Both the position numbers and the translations under genes were made by a program. Positions 45,880 to 55,089 of a DNA stretch of 61,719 nucleotides are shown here, in pieces (the stretch's first letter is position 1; each line of letters starts with the position of its first letter). Origin of the DNA: an uncultured Pelagibacteraceae bacterium (GTDB lineage Bacteria > Pseudomonadota > Alphaproteobacteria > Pelagibacterales > Pelagibacteraceae); the NCBI GenBank assembly GCA_902540235.1, contig CACBLI010000009.1, positions 1 through 61,719 of the forward strand, read 5' to 3'. The notes beneath the pieces were generated by a model. That model did no database searches, had not been told where the DNA came from, and saw only the letters and a list, made by a program, of their open reading frames with translations.

Positions 45880-46313
45880 TGAAAAAAATTTCTAAATTAA
45901 TTTTGCTGTTTTGTTTTTCATTAAATACTTTTAGCCTTTCCTATGCAGAAGAAAATTTTTTTAATAAAGGATTGGAGTTATACAAAGATAAAAAATATGA
46001 GGATGCTAGATTTATGTTTGAAAGGGGAATTGTATTTAATCCAAAAGACTCTAATTCTTATCTTTATTTGGCAAAAATTTATAATCAACAAGAAGATCAA
46101 GACAAAGAAGAAAAAAATTTGAGTGCGACATTACTTATAGAACCAGACAATGAGGAAGCCCTACTAATGTCAATGAAAATTGCTCTAAAAAGATCAAATT
46201 ATTCAAAGGTAAAAGATTTATCTAAAACTTTTTCTAAAGTTTGTAAAAAATTATGTAGTGAAAATAAAGAAATTCAAGAGACACTTGCAAATATAGAACC
46301 TAAAAATAAATGA
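45879..46313 (+). CDS. Small exported TPR-repeat protein
   Basis: 144 aa with a signal peptide ([17 protein letters not shown]) followed by about three TPR-like units ([60 protein letters not shown]) and two cysteines in KVCKKLC. It is probably periplasmic. Function unknown. It overlaps guaB by one base and guaA by four, so it is wedged inside the purine operon. Confidence 0.72.
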   Translation: MKKISKLILLFCFSLNTFSLSYAEENFFNKGLELYKDKKYEDARFMFERGIVFNPKDSNSYLYLAKIYNQQEDQDKEEKNLSATLLIEPDNEEALLMSMKIALKRSNYSKVKDLSKTFSKVCKKLCSENKEIQETLANIEPKNK

Positions 46314-47872
46314 GTCTTGATAAAAATTTGAACAAGATTTTAATTATAGATTTTGGTTCGCAATTTACTCAATTGATAGCTAGAAGAATTAGAGAGTTGG
46401 GAGTTTTTTCAGAAATAATAAGTCATAAAAAAATTAAAAACAAAGATATTAACGAGTCAATTAAAGGAATAATTTTATCAGGCGGCCCTTTAAATGTTTA
46501 TCAGATCAAAAGATACACTTTTGACAAAAAAATTATTGAAAATGGAGTACCAATTTTGGGTATATGTTTTGGCCATCAAATACTTTCAAAGTTAGGCGGA
46601 GGTAAGGTAAAACAATCCAAACACAGAGAGTTTGGTTTAGTTGATATAAAAAAAAAAAATAATAGTATTTTAACTCGAAATTTTTTTGATAAACAAAATA
46701 AAAACAGAGTGTGGATGAGTCATGCTGATCAGGTTTCAAAGTTACCTAAAAATTTCAAAGTTATAGCCTCAAGCAATAATTCTAAATTTGCAATTATTGA
46801 AAACAAAAAAAAAAATTTTTATGGTGTACAATTTCATCCAGAGGTTACACATACAGAAAATGGAAAAAAATTAATAAAAAATTTTGTATTCTTGATCTGT
46901 AAGATTAAAAAAAATTGGTCTCCTAAAGATCAAAAGATTAAATTAATAAAAGAAGTTCAAGAAATAGCTGGGACCAATAAAGTTATATGTGCTTTATCTG
47001 GTGGTGTTGATAGTAGTGTTGTTGCTCAATTACTAAATAAAGCGATTGGTAAGAAATTATTTTGTGTATTTGTTAATACTGGGCTTCTCAGAAAAAATGA
47101 GGAAATACAAGTAGTAAAAACTTTTAAAAAAAAACTTAAAATAAATCTTATCTACGTTAATGCAGAAAAAGAATTTTTGAGAAAACTATATAATGTCTCA
47201 GACCCAGAGAAAAAGAGAAAAATAATTGGAAATTTATTTATTAAGATTTTTGAAAGATACGCAAAAAAAATAAAAAATGTAAAGTTTTTAGCTCAAGGAA
47301 CGCTCTACCCAGATCTCATCGAGAGCAAATCAGTAACTGGTAGTCAAACATCTAAAATTAAATCTCATCATAATGTGGGTGGTTTGCCAAAAAAAATGAA
47401 ACTAAAACTAATAGAACCTCTTAAATTCTTATTTAAAGATGAAGTCAGAAAACTGGGGTTAGAGTTAAATCTTAGTAAAGAAATTATCTCAAGGCATCCT
47501 TTTCCAGGCCCAGGCTTAGCAATTAGAATGCCAGGAATCATTACTAAAGAAAAAATCAAGATATTAAAGGAGGCTGATAACTATTTTATCCAAGCTCTAA
47601 AGGATCACAATTTATACAACAAAATTTGGCAAGCTTATGCAGCTTTACTCCCAGTAAAAACAGTCGGAGTAATGGGAGATAATAGAACTTACGAATATCT
47701 ATGTTTATTAAGAGCTATTACATCAGAAGATGGAATGACAGCTGATTTTTTTGATTTTAAAAAAACATTTATTCAAAAGATTTCCAATAAAATTGTAAAT
47801 AGCATAAGAGGTATAAATAGAGTAGTTTATGATGTTACATCAAAACCACCGAGCACTATTGAACTTGAATGA
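46310..47872 (+). CDS. guaA: GMP synthase (glutamine-hydrolysing)
   Basis: Converts XMP to GMP; 520 aa. The N-terminal glutaminase has Cys86 in GICFGHQ and the HPE motif in [10 protein letters not shown]. The synthetase domain has the PP-loop [15 protein letters not shown], and the C-terminal dimerization domain ends with KPPSTIELE. It follows guaB across one small gene, so the whole branch is co-expressed. The stop overlaps panB (ATGA). Confidence 0.97.
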   Translation: MSLDKNLNKILIIDFGSQFTQLIARRIRELGVFSEIISHKKIKNKDINESIKGIILSGGPLNVYQIKRYTFDKKIIENGVPILGICFGHQILSKLGGGKVKQSKHREFGLVDIKKKNNSILTRNFFDKQNKNRVWMSHADQVSKLPKNFKVIASSNNSKFAIIENKKKNFYGVQFHPEVTHTENGKKLIKNFVFLICKIKKNWSPKDQKIKLIKEVQEIAGTNKVICALSGGVDSSVVAQLLNKAIGKKLFCVFVNTGLLRKNEEIQVVKTFKKKLKINLIYVNAEKEFLRKLYNVSDPEKKRKIIGNLFIKIFERYAKKIKNVKFLAQGTLYPDLIESKSVTGSQTSKIKSHHNVGGLPKKMKLKLIEPLKFLFKDEVRKLGLELNLSKEIISRHPFPGPGLAIRMPGIITKEKIKILKEADNYFIQALKDHNLYNKIWQAYAALLPVKTVGVMGDNRTYEYLCLLRAITSEDGMTADFFDFKKTFIQKISNKIVNSIRGINRVVYDVTSKPPSTIELE

Positions 47873-48642
47873 AAAAGATTAAAAAAATAATTGATAAAAA
47901 AAATAAATCTAAAATTGTTTGCCTGACAGCTTATTCAAAAAATATGGCTGAGGAGTTAGACAAGTATGTTGATATTGTCTTAGTTGGAGATTCGCTCGGG
48001 TCAGTATTATATAATTATTCAACTACTAGAAAAGTTACACTGACAGAGATGATTAATCATTCTAAAAGTGTAAGGTCTGGGGTTAAAAAAAGTTTAATGG
48101 TAGTCGATATGCCATTTAATACTTATGCAAACAAAAATTTAGCCTTAAAGAATGCTAAAAAAATTATTAAAAAGACAAAGTGTGATGCTGTTAAACTAGA
48201 GGGAGGAAAAAAAATTATCAGTCAGGTGAAGTTTTTAATTAAAAATAAGATACCGGTAATGGGCCATCTTGGTTTGTTACCTCAATCTGCGAAAGGCAAA
48301 TTTAAATCTAAAGGAAAAACACCTAAAGAGATCAATCAACTCATGAACGATGCTGTATTACTTCAAAAAACAGGTGTGTTTGCAATAGTTTTAGAGTGTA
48401 TTAAGTCATCAATAGCAAAACAAATAACAAAAAAATTGAAAATTCCAACAATTGGTATTGGTTCATCGGTCTATTGCGATGGCCAAGTACTAGTTACAGA
48501 TGATTTAATTGGTTTAAATCAAACAAAAATTAAATTTGTTAAAAGATTTGTAAATGTAAAAAAATATATTAAAGCAGGAATAAGAAAATTTGCTTCAGAG
48601 GTGAGATCAAAGAAATATCCAACAAAAAAATATTCTTATTAA
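47869..48642 (+). CDS. panB: 3-methyl-2-oxobutanoate hydroxymethyltransferase
   Basis: First step of pantothenate synthesis, using methylene-tetrahydrofolate; 257 aa. [61 protein letters not shown] and [15 protein letters not shown] are conserved family segments. It is coupled to guaA. panC is not next to it. The stop shares TTAA with the convergent TerC gene. Confidence 0.94.
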   Translation: MKKIKKIIDKKNKSKIVCLTAYSKNMAEELDKYVDIVLVGDSLGSVLYNYSTTRKVTLTEMINHSKSVRSGVKKSLMVVDMPFNTYANKNLALKNAKKIIKKTKCDAVKLEGGKKIISQVKFLIKNKIPVMGHLGLLPQSAKGKFKSKGKTPKEINQLMNDAVLLQKTGVFAIVLECIKSSIAKQITKKLKIPTIGIGSSVYCDGQVLVTDDLIGLNQTKIKFVKRFVNVKKYIKAGIRKFASEVRSKKYPTKKYSY

Positions 48643-49250
48643 AAGTATTTCTTAAATTGTTCATTTATCGAAAGTATTTCTAAGTCAACAAGACCACCTA
48701 TAACCAATTGTATAGCAACCAATAAAATAAATCCTAAACCAATATATGCAATCCATAAATGCCTTTGAATATAGTTTGCTAAATAAGTTGCCATTGCCCC
48801 AGTAAGAATTACTGATAATACTAATCCAAAAATCATAAAGCCAAAATTACCTTTTGCAGCTCCCACAACACCAATAACATTATCAAAACTAATTGTAATA
48901 TCCGCAAATAAAACTTTATAAACACTTTGTATATAAGAAGGTTCTTTCGATTTTTTAGTTGGAGATTTTATCTTTTTAATTTCAAATAGGTCTTTTCTAA
49001 GATCATTTACGATCCAAATAAGTAACAAACCTCCTAAAATCTTTATAAAATAAAATTCAAACAAATAGGTAGCAAACAGAGCAAAAACAATTTTAAAAAT
49101 TAAAGCTCCTGCAACTCCCCACAAAATTATTTGCCTTCTGTGTTTTGGAGCAAAATTTGCTGCGATCAAACCAATAATGATTGCATTATCTGCTGCCAAG
49201 ATTATATCGATAAAAATAATCTGAATTAATATGAGTGCTTCTTCTAACAA
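48639..49250 (-). CDS. TerC/YjbE-family integral membrane protein
   Basis: 203 aa with about six membrane helices. Two intramembrane acidic motifs, DIILAADNAIIIGL and ADITISFDNVIGV, mark the family. Members are linked to metal-ion (manganese) export or metalation of exported proteins; the ion here is unknown. The likely start is TTG at 49250. It is divergent from the TRAP operon. Confidence 0.82.
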   Translation of the reverse strand: MLEEALILIQIIFIDIILAADNAIIIGLIAANFAPKHRRQIILWGVAGALIFKIVFALFATYLFEFYFIKILGGLLLIWIVNDLRKDLFEIKKIKSPTKKSKEPSYIQSVYKVLFADITISFDNVIGVVGAAKGNFGFMIFGLVLSVILTGAMATYLANYIQRHLWIAYIGLGFILLVAIQLVIGGLVDLEILSINEQFKKYF

Positions 49251-49297
49251 AGTAATGACATTGTATAAAATATTATTAATTATTCAATCAAAAGTAG

Positions 49298-49303
49298 TAT
49301 AAT
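49298..49303 (+). promoter_or_regulatory. Possible -10 box for the TRAP operon
   Basis: A perfect TATAAT lies 61 bases before the dctP ATG in the gap between the divergent TerC and dctP genes. No clear -35 hexamer is seen at the right spacing. AT-rich sequence makes such hexamers common, so support is weak. Confidence 0.28.
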
Positions 49304-49363
49304 TTTTTTATTGATAATTATTTTAATACATAATGAAATGCTATTAAAAAAAATGGAGGTTAA

Positions 49364-50335
49364 ATGAAATTTTTAAAATACTTATCTATTATTTTAGTTT
49401 CATCAATTTTGTCAATAAACCATGCATTTTCAGAAAAATGGGACATGGCTCTTGCTTATGGAGCTGGAAATTTTCATTCTGCTAATGCAACTGAATTTGC
49501 AAAAAATGTTACTGAAAAAAGTGGAGGCAAACTAACAATTGTAACTCACCCTGGAGGTTCGTTATTCAAAGGTGGAGAAATTTTTAGAGCTGTGAGAACT
49601 GGTCAGGCACAGATTGGTGAAAGATTTATGTCAGCTTTAGGAAAAGAGGATCCACTTTTAGAAGTAGACTCTCAACCTTTCTTAGCAACTTCATACTCTG
49701 ATGCTATGAAATTATATAAAGCTTCGAAAGCAGAAATAGTTAAAGGACTAGACAAAAAAGGCTTAGTATTCCTTTATGCTGTACCATGGCCCGCACAAGG
49801 TTTGTACAGTAAAAAAGAGATTAATTCGATAGCCGATCTAAAAGGTCTAAAGTTTAGAGCTTACAATTCTGCAACTATAAGAATAGCTGAATTAACTGGA
49901 ATGGCTCCAACGAAAATTGAGGCCGCTGAAATTAGCCAGGCATTTTCAACAGGAGCAGTTGAAAGTATGATCACATCACCAACTACTGGAAAAAATTCTA
50001 AGATCTGGGAGAATGGTGTGAAATATTTTTATGATATTGCAGCTTGGTTTCCAAAAAATATGGTTATAGTAAATAAAGAAGCATGGAATAAATTAGATCA
50101 AGCCACTAAAGATTTGGTTATGAAACAAGCAGCTTTAGCTGAAAGAAAAGGTTGGCAATTGTCTAAACAAGGAAATGTTGGTGATAAAAAAGCCTTAGCT
50201 GATGCAGGTATGATAGTTGGAAAAGTAAATGCACCTCTGAAAGCTCATTTTGAAAAGGTAGGTGAGACTATGGCTAATGAGTGGTCTCAAAAAGCTGGAT
50301 CAAGAGGGGCTGCTGTTTTAGCAAGCTATAAATAG
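49364..50335 (+). CDS. dctP: TRAP transporter substrate-binding protein (DctP family)
   Basis: 323 aa periplasmic binding protein with a signal peptide ending near INHAFS. The ligand-binding arginine is in LKGLKFRAYNSATIR, and the family segments GGSLFKGGEIFRAVRTGQAQ and GAVESMITSP are present. It binds an organic acid, probably a carboxylate. GGAGG at 49355-49359 is a strong ribosome site. A hairpin separates it from dctQ, as expected when the binding protein is made in excess. Proximity to 5-oxoprolinase genes hints at pyroglutamate (inference). Confidence 0.94.
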   Translation: MKFLKYLSIILVSSILSINHAFSEKWDMALAYGAGNFHSANATEFAKNVTEKSGGKLTIVTHPGGSLFKGGEIFRAVRTGQAQIGERFMSALGKEDPLLEVDSQPFLATSYSDAMKLYKASKAEIVKGLDKKGLVFLYAVPWPAQGLYSKKEINSIADLKGLKFRAYNSATIRIAELTGMAPTKIEAAEISQAFSTGAVESMITSPTTGKNSKIWENGVKYFYDIAAWFPKNMVIVNKEAWNKLDQATKDLVMKQAALAERKGWQLSKQGNVGDKKALADAGMIVGKVNAPLKAHFEKVGETMANEWSQKAGSRGAAVLASYK

Positions 50336-50348
50336 TTTCAATTTAAAA

Positions 50349-50381
50349 TTAAGGCCACTTATATTTCTTTAGTGGCCTTAA
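50349..50381 (+). terminator. Intercistronic hairpin between dctP and dctQ
   Basis: TTAAGGCCACT pairs perfectly with AGTGGCCTTAA across an 11-base loop, ending six bases before the dctQ ATG. Only CTTTT follows, so it is probably a partial terminator or an mRNA stabiliser that raises dctP over dctQM. Confidence 0.75.
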
Positions 50382-50387
50382 ACTTTT

Positions 50388-50873
50388 ATGCTACAATCGA
50401 TAAATAAGAATTTAAATAAACTTTATAAATTTTCTGGTTACGTTGCTGCAATCTTTTTGATTTTAGTAGCAGTTTTTATACTTATTGGTATATGTTCTAG
50501 AATATTTGGCTTTTATATAAGAGGCTTAGCAGAGTACTCTGGCTATTGTATGGCCTCAGCATCTTTTTTTGCTTTAGCATATACATTTGTTGAGGATGGC
50601 CATATTCGAATTACCCTTTTTTTAGAAAGATTATCAGGACTAAAAAAAAAAGTTGTTGAAATTTGGTGTTTAGGGGTGGCGAGTTTTTTCTCTGGCTATT
50701 TAGCATTTTACTTTGTTAAAATGTTAATTATTTCATACAAATTTCAAGAGAGAAGTGAGGGTGCGGATGAAATTCTTATATGGATACCTCAATCGAGCGT
50801 GGCAATTGGGTCAATAATATTTTTCATAAGTGTTTTACATCATTTCATTTTAATAAACAAAAAAACAAAATGA
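50388..50873 (+). CDS. dctQ: TRAP transporter small membrane subunit (DctQ)
   Basis: 161 aa with four membrane helices (YVAAIFLILVAVFILIGI; SFFALAYTFVEDGHIRITLF). The VEDGHIRITLFLERL segment is typical of DctQ. It forms the permease with DctM for sodium-driven uptake. Its stop overlaps the dctM start (ATGA). Confidence 0.9.
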   Translation: MLQSINKNLNKLYKFSGYVAAIFLILVAVFILIGICSRIFGFYIRGLAEYSGYCMASASFFALAYTFVEDGHIRITLFLERLSGLKKKVVEIWCLGVASFFSGYLAFYFVKMLIISYKFQERSEGADEILIWIPQSSVAIGSIIFFISVLHHFILINKKTK

Positions 50874-52180
50874 CCGAAATACTCTTAACAATATTCTTTA
50901 TTAGTGTTTTATTATTTTTTTTAGGTTCCGGTATTTGGGTAGCTCTAAGTATGATAGGTGTTTCTGCAATTGGAATGATGTTATTTACCTCAAGACCTGT
51001 AGGTGATGCTATGGCTACGACAATTTGGGGAACCTCATCCTCTTGGACACTTACAGCTTTGCCTTTATTTGTATGGATGGGTGAAATTTTATTCAGGACA
51101 AAACTATCAGAAAATTTATTTAAAGGGCTTTCACCATGGATGCAAAAATTACCAGGAGGCTTGATTCATGTAAATATAGTTGGATGTGCTTTATTTGCTG
51201 CAATATCAGGTTCTTCTGCAGCAACTGTTGCGACTGTTGGAAAAATGTCAATCCCAGAATTAAGAAAAAGAAAATATCCCGAAAAAATTTTACTTGGTAG
51301 TTTAGCGGGTTCAGGAACTCTTGGTTTACTAATTCCCCCTTCAATTATCTTAATTATTTATGGTGTTGCTGTTCAAGAGTCTATAGCTAAATTATTTATT
51401 GCAGGAATTATTCCAGGAATAATGATTGCATTAATATTCATGTCTTATGTAATTATATGGTCACTAATTAATAAGAAGATCATGCCAAAAATTTTAGAGG
51501 AATATTCATTTATTGATAAGATTAAAAGATCTAAACAACTTTTGCCTGTGATAATTTTGATATTAGCTGTTATTGGTTCTATATATACTGGTATAGCAAC
51601 TGCCACGGAGGCTGCATCATTAGGTGTTTTAGGAGCATTAATTTTGTCTTATTTTCAAAAAAGTCTGACTGTTGAAACTTTTAAATCTTCTTTGTTGGGT
51701 GCAACGAAAACATCCTGTATGATTGCATTTATTTTAGCAGGCTCAACATTTTTATCTTTGGCAATGGGTTTTACGGGTTTACCCAGAAATCTAGCCCTTT
51801 GGATTCAAAATATGGAATTATCACCTTATGTTCTAATTTTTGTTTTAATGATTTTTTATATAATCCTAGGCATGTTTTTAGATGGGATTTCAGCCGTGGT
51901 ATTAACTATGGCTATAATAGAACCCATGATCCGTCAGGCTGGTTTTGACATGATTTGGTTTGGTATTTTTTTGGTTATTGTAGTTGAGATGGCACAAATT
52001 ACTCCACCAGTAGGTTTTAACTTATTTGTACTTCAAGGAATGGCAAATAAAGACATGGGATATATTGCTAAAAGTGCGTTCCCATTATTTTTACTAATGG
52101 TTTTGGCTGTAATTTTAGTTGTAATTTTCCCTGAGATTGCTTTATGGATGCCTGAGCAAATGATTAAAAATATAAATTAA
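50870..52180 (+). CDS. dctM: TRAP transporter large membrane subunit (DctM)
   Basis: 436 aa, about 12 membrane helices, the ion-coupled translocation subunit. Family segments LFAAISGSSAATVATVGKMS, LGLLIPPSIILIIYGV, IATATEAASLGVLGA and ITPPVGFNLFVLQGMA are visible. I chose the ATG at 50870 that overlaps the dctQ stop. An upstream frame from 50780 adds 30 hydrophilic residues inside dctQ and is not DctM-like. The stop shares TTAA with the convergent TPR gene. Confidence 0.93.
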   Translation: MTEILLTIFFISVLLFFLGSGIWVALSMIGVSAIGMMLFTSRPVGDAMATTIWGTSSSWTLTALPLFVWMGEILFRTKLSENLFKGLSPWMQKLPGGLIHVNIVGCALFAAISGSSAATVATVGKMSIPELRKRKYPEKILLGSLAGSGTLGLLIPPSIILIIYGVAVQESIAKLFIAGIIPGIMIALIFMSYVIIWSLINKKIMPKILEEYSFIDKIKRSKQLLPVIILILAVIGSIYTGIATATEAASLGVLGALILSYFQKSLTVETFKSSLLGATKTSCMIAFILAGSTFLSLAMGFTGLPRNLALWIQNMELSPYVLIFVLMIFYIILGMFLDGISAVVLTMAIIEPMIRQAGFDMIWFGIFLVIVVEMAQITPPVGFNLFVLQGMANKDMGYIAKSAFPLFLLMVLAVILVVIFPEIALWMPEQMIKNIN

Positions 52181-52677
52181 TATTTAGATTTTTTCCCAGC
52201 AATCACAGCTTTCAGCTGCTCATACTCTTCACAATTACAACCTTTTAAAACTTCTAATCTCTCAACAGCAAGATTATGCCTGTTAGTGGCAACATATAGC
52301 TCGCCAAGATATTCATTTATCCCTTTATGGTTTGGATTAATTGCTAAGCCTTGAAGATAATACTTCTCACCCATTTCAAAATCACCTAGTTTTCTTGTCG
52401 TAAATCCTAAATAATTTAAAGTATCAGCTTTGTTAGGTTTTTTAGCATTTGATTTTATTAAAAGCTTTTGTGCTTTTAAGTATCTCTCTTTTGCTTTGTC
52501 TAATTTACCTTTTTTTTCATGTTTCTTTGCTATTTTAATGTGTGAGACGGCTTTATCATAATTTGTTTTTACAGCTGCACTAGATCCACCACTGTCACCA
52601 CCATCTGAACCTGCTGCGTTTAAATTAACCATTAAAAATAGATATGTGATTGATGTAATAAGAATATTTTTAATCAT
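52177..52677 (-). CDS. Exported TPR-repeat protein
   Basis: 166 aa: signal peptide (ILITSITYLFLMVNLNAA), a Gly/Ser/Asp-rich linker (GSDGGDSGGSSAA), then three TPR-like units (ADTLNYLGFTTRKLGDFEMG, YLQGLAINPNHKGINEYLGE). CNC sits near the end. Function unknown, probably periplasmic scaffold. It overlaps pxpA by four bases (ATGA), so it is in the pxpA transcript. Confidence 0.75.
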   Translation of the reverse strand: MIKNILITSITYLFLMVNLNAAGSDGGDSGGSSAAVKTNYDKAVSHIKIAKKHEKKGKLDKAKERYLKAQKLLIKSNAKKPNKADTLNYLGFTTRKLGDFEMGEKYYLQGLAINPNHKGINEYLGELYVATNRHNLAVERLEVLKGCNCEEYEQLKAVIAGKKSKY

Positions 52678-53456
52678 TTTTTAAATTTCTCCATTTTATT
52701 TAAAGCTATAAGTTTTAATCCATTATTCAACAAATTTTCTTTAACTGCTTTAGCAGTATTTAACGAACTTAAATTATCACCATGTATGCAAACAGAGTCG
52801 ATTTCACAAGGTATTTGTTTCCCACTGTGACAATTAAGTGCCTGGTTTTTTACCATGCTTAATACGTGTTTTTTTGCTAATTCGGGATCAGTAATCAAAG
52901 CATTGGGTTTTTTTCTTGAAACTAGGTTACCATCGTCTTCATAATTTCGATCCGCAAATATTTCACAGGCAATTTTCATATCTAACTTTTTAGCAGCTTG
53001 TTCCATTTTAGATCCAGTTGGCACTAAATAAATTAATTCCGGATTTATACTTTTGATTACTTTTGCTAATATAGTCGCTAAATTGATATCTTCGCACGCC
53101 ATATTATTTAAAGCACCATGAGGTTTTATATGGGTAACGTTTTCACCATGGTTAGATGAAATTGTTTGAAGAATTTCATATTGATCAATTATTAATTTTT
53201 CTATCTTAGAAGAAGATAAATTCATTCGTTCTCTACCAAAATTTTCAGGATCATTGAAAGATGGATGTGCTCCAATACTAACACCATTTTTTTTTGATAT
53301 TTCTACAACCTTATTCATAGTTTCCTTATCACCCGCATGATAACCACATGCTATGTTTGCTGAATTTACTATTTTGAGTAAGTCAGGATCATGCTTATTA
53401 GAATGATGTTTAGATTTTTCGCCTAAATCACAATTTATATTAATTTCAATACTCAC
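52674..53456 (-). CDS. pxpA: 5-oxoprolinase subunit A (LamB/YcsF family)
   Basis: 260 aa, part of the ATP-dependent PxpABC complex that opens 5-oxoproline to glutamate. ININCDLGEKS, SANIACGYHAGDKETMNK, GAHPSFNDPENFGRERM and HIKPHGALNNMACED are typical. Start is a GTG 21 bases from divergent pxpB. All three subunits are present around this point, although usually they are co-directional. Confidence 0.93.
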   Translation of the reverse strand: MSIEININCDLGEKSKHHSNKHDPDLLKIVNSANIACGYHAGDKETMNKVVEISKKNGVSIGAHPSFNDPENFGRERMNLSSSKIEKLIIDQYEILQTISSNHGENVTHIKPHGALNNMACEDINLATILAKVIKSINPELIYLVPTGSKMEQAAKKLDMKIACEIFADRNYEDDGNLVSRKKPNALITDPELAKKHVLSMVKNQALNCHSGKQIPCEIDSVCIHGDNLSSLNTAKAVKENLLNNGLKLIALNKMEKFKK

Positions 53457-53477
53457 TATTCTTCAGTATAACATGGC

Positions 53478-54152
53478 ATGATAAAAAATATATCAAATCT
53501 TGGTGACGCAGCTTTATATTGTGATTTTGGTAAAGAGGTAAATAGAGAGACAAATACTCAAGTAATAAAATATTTTAAAACTATAAGAAAAAAAAATATT
53601 TTAGGGGTTAATAATATTACCCCGTCATATAATAAATTAATTATCTCTTTTGACCTTAAAAAGATTAATTTTAATAAACTTAAAAAAGTTATTGATAATA
53701 TTGAAATTACCAAAAGCGATAATACTCAAAATAAAAAGCTTGAGATCCCTGTTTGTTGTGAAGAAGAATTTTCTTTAGATATAAAAAGATTAGAAGAAAT
53801 ACTCAATTTGAAAAAAGAAAAAATTTATGAAAATTTTTTTGCAAAGGAATTTTTTTGCTATATGACAGGTTTTATTGCAGGAATGCCTTTTCTTGGCGAT
53901 TTAGAGGAAAATCTTAGAGCAAAACGTCTTGACACTCCTAGAGTTAAGGTCCCAAAAGGTTCAATTGGTTTAACAGAGCAATTTGCAAATATATACTCAT
54001 TTGAAAGCCCCGGGGGTTGGAATATAATTGGTAATACTCCGTTAAATATTTTTGATAATTCAAAAGAAAAAGAACCAAATTTAGTCAATCCAGGTGATTT
54101 AGTTACATTCAAAAGAATTACTAAAGACAAATATCAAAATTATCATGAATAA
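53478..54152 (+). CDS. pxpB: 5-oxoprolinase subunit B (KipI-like)
   Basis: 224 aa; KipI-type domain with GDAALYCDFGKEVNRETN, VCCEEEFSLDI, FIAGMPFLGDLEENLRAKR, PRVKVPKGSIGLTEQF and SPGGWNIIGNTP. Forms the subunit pair with PxpC. Its stop overlaps pxpC by eight bases. Related KipI proteins inhibit a sporulation kinase in Bacillus, which is not relevant here. Confidence 0.93.
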   Translation: MIKNISNLGDAALYCDFGKEVNRETNTQVIKYFKTIRKKNILGVNNITPSYNKLIISFDLKKINFNKLKKVIDNIEITKSDNTQNKKLEIPVCCEEEFSLDIKRLEEILNLKKEKIYENFFAKEFFCYMTGFIAGMPFLGDLEENLRAKRLDTPRVKVPKGSIGLTEQFANIYSFESPGGWNIIGNTPLNIFDNSKEKEPNLVNPGDLVTFKRITKDKYQNYHE

Positions 54153-55089
54153 AAATTATTTTGAAATAATAAGAGCTGGTATTAATTCAACGTTCCAAGA
54201 CCTTGGAAGAAACCACCTCTATCATATAGGAATTCCATTCAGTGGAGCTATGGATAATAGAAATTATTTATTAGCGAACAAATTAACAGGCAACAATCAT
54301 AACCATCCAGTGATAGAATTTGCTTATCAAGGCCCTCATTTGAAATATCATGGGAGCCCGATAAATATCGCTATAACTGGAGATGTGAGTTTTGAAATTA
54401 AAAAAGGTGATAATTTAATTGATGGAAAATGTTACCAATCTTTTATTTTAGAAAATAATGACGAACTAGATATTATATCAACTAATAAATCTGTATATGG
54501 ATATCTAGCAATAAGCGGTAAATTTGATTTAAAATTTCAATGGTCTAGCTGTTCAACAAACACTAAAGCAAATATAGGATCTAACAATGGAAAAAAGCTG
54601 TCTAATAATCAAAAAATTAATATTAAAGAAATAAATCAAAACTTTATGAATACAAAATTAAATTATGTTAATACGAAAATAGAAAATATTAGAGTAATTA
54701 AAGGAACAAATTTTGATTATTTTTCTGAAGAGGGTAAGAAAATTTTTTTTAAAAATGAATTTAAAGTTTCCAAACTATCTGATCGTATGGGCATGAGACT
54801 AGAGGGGAAAAAAATTGAAAATATTGTCGAAACTAATATTAGATCTGAAGGCCTAATTAAGGGCGTGATACAAGTGACAGCTGATGGTTTTCCAATCATC
54901 ATGCTCTCAGATCATGGTACCATAGGGGGTTATCCTAAAATTGGTGTAGTTATAAGTGCTGATTATGACAAATTAGTTCAATTAACTCCTGGTTCAAGAG
55001 TCAAATTTCAAGAGGTCGATTTAAATAGTGCAGAAACACTTTTTAAGTTGTATGACCTAGAAACTCAAAGTTTAATTTCAAAAATTTAA
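54145..55089 (+). CDS. pxpC: 5-oxoprolinase subunit C (KipA-like)
   Basis: 314 aa; the KipA-type biotin-independent carboxamide hydrolase part. RAGINSTFQDLGRNHLYHIG, IPFSGAMDNRNYLLANKLTG, SDRMGMRLEG and DHGTIGGYPKIGVV match the family. Its stop shares one base with the DMT permease start, suggesting linked transport. Confidence 0.93.
   Translation: MNKNYFEIIRAGINSTFQDLGRNHLYHIGIPFSGAMDNRNYLLANKLTGNNHNHPVIEFAYQGPHLKYHGSPINIAITGDVSFEIKKGDNLIDGKCYQSFILENNDELDIISTNKSVYGYLAISGKFDLKFQWSSCSTNTKANIGSNNGKKLSNNQKINIKEINQNFMNTKLNYVNTKIENIRVIKGTNFDYFSEEGKKIFFKNEFKVSKLSDRMGMRLEGKKIENIVETNIRSEGLIKGVIQVTADGFPIIMLSDHGTIGGYPKIGVVISADYDKLVQLTPGSRVKFQEVDLNSAETLFKLYDLETQSLISKI

Noticed and set aside
50780..50869. 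30-residue N-terminal extension of dctM
   Set aside because: It is hydrophilic, lies inside dctQ and is not found in DctM proteins; the ATGA overlap start at 50870 is far better.
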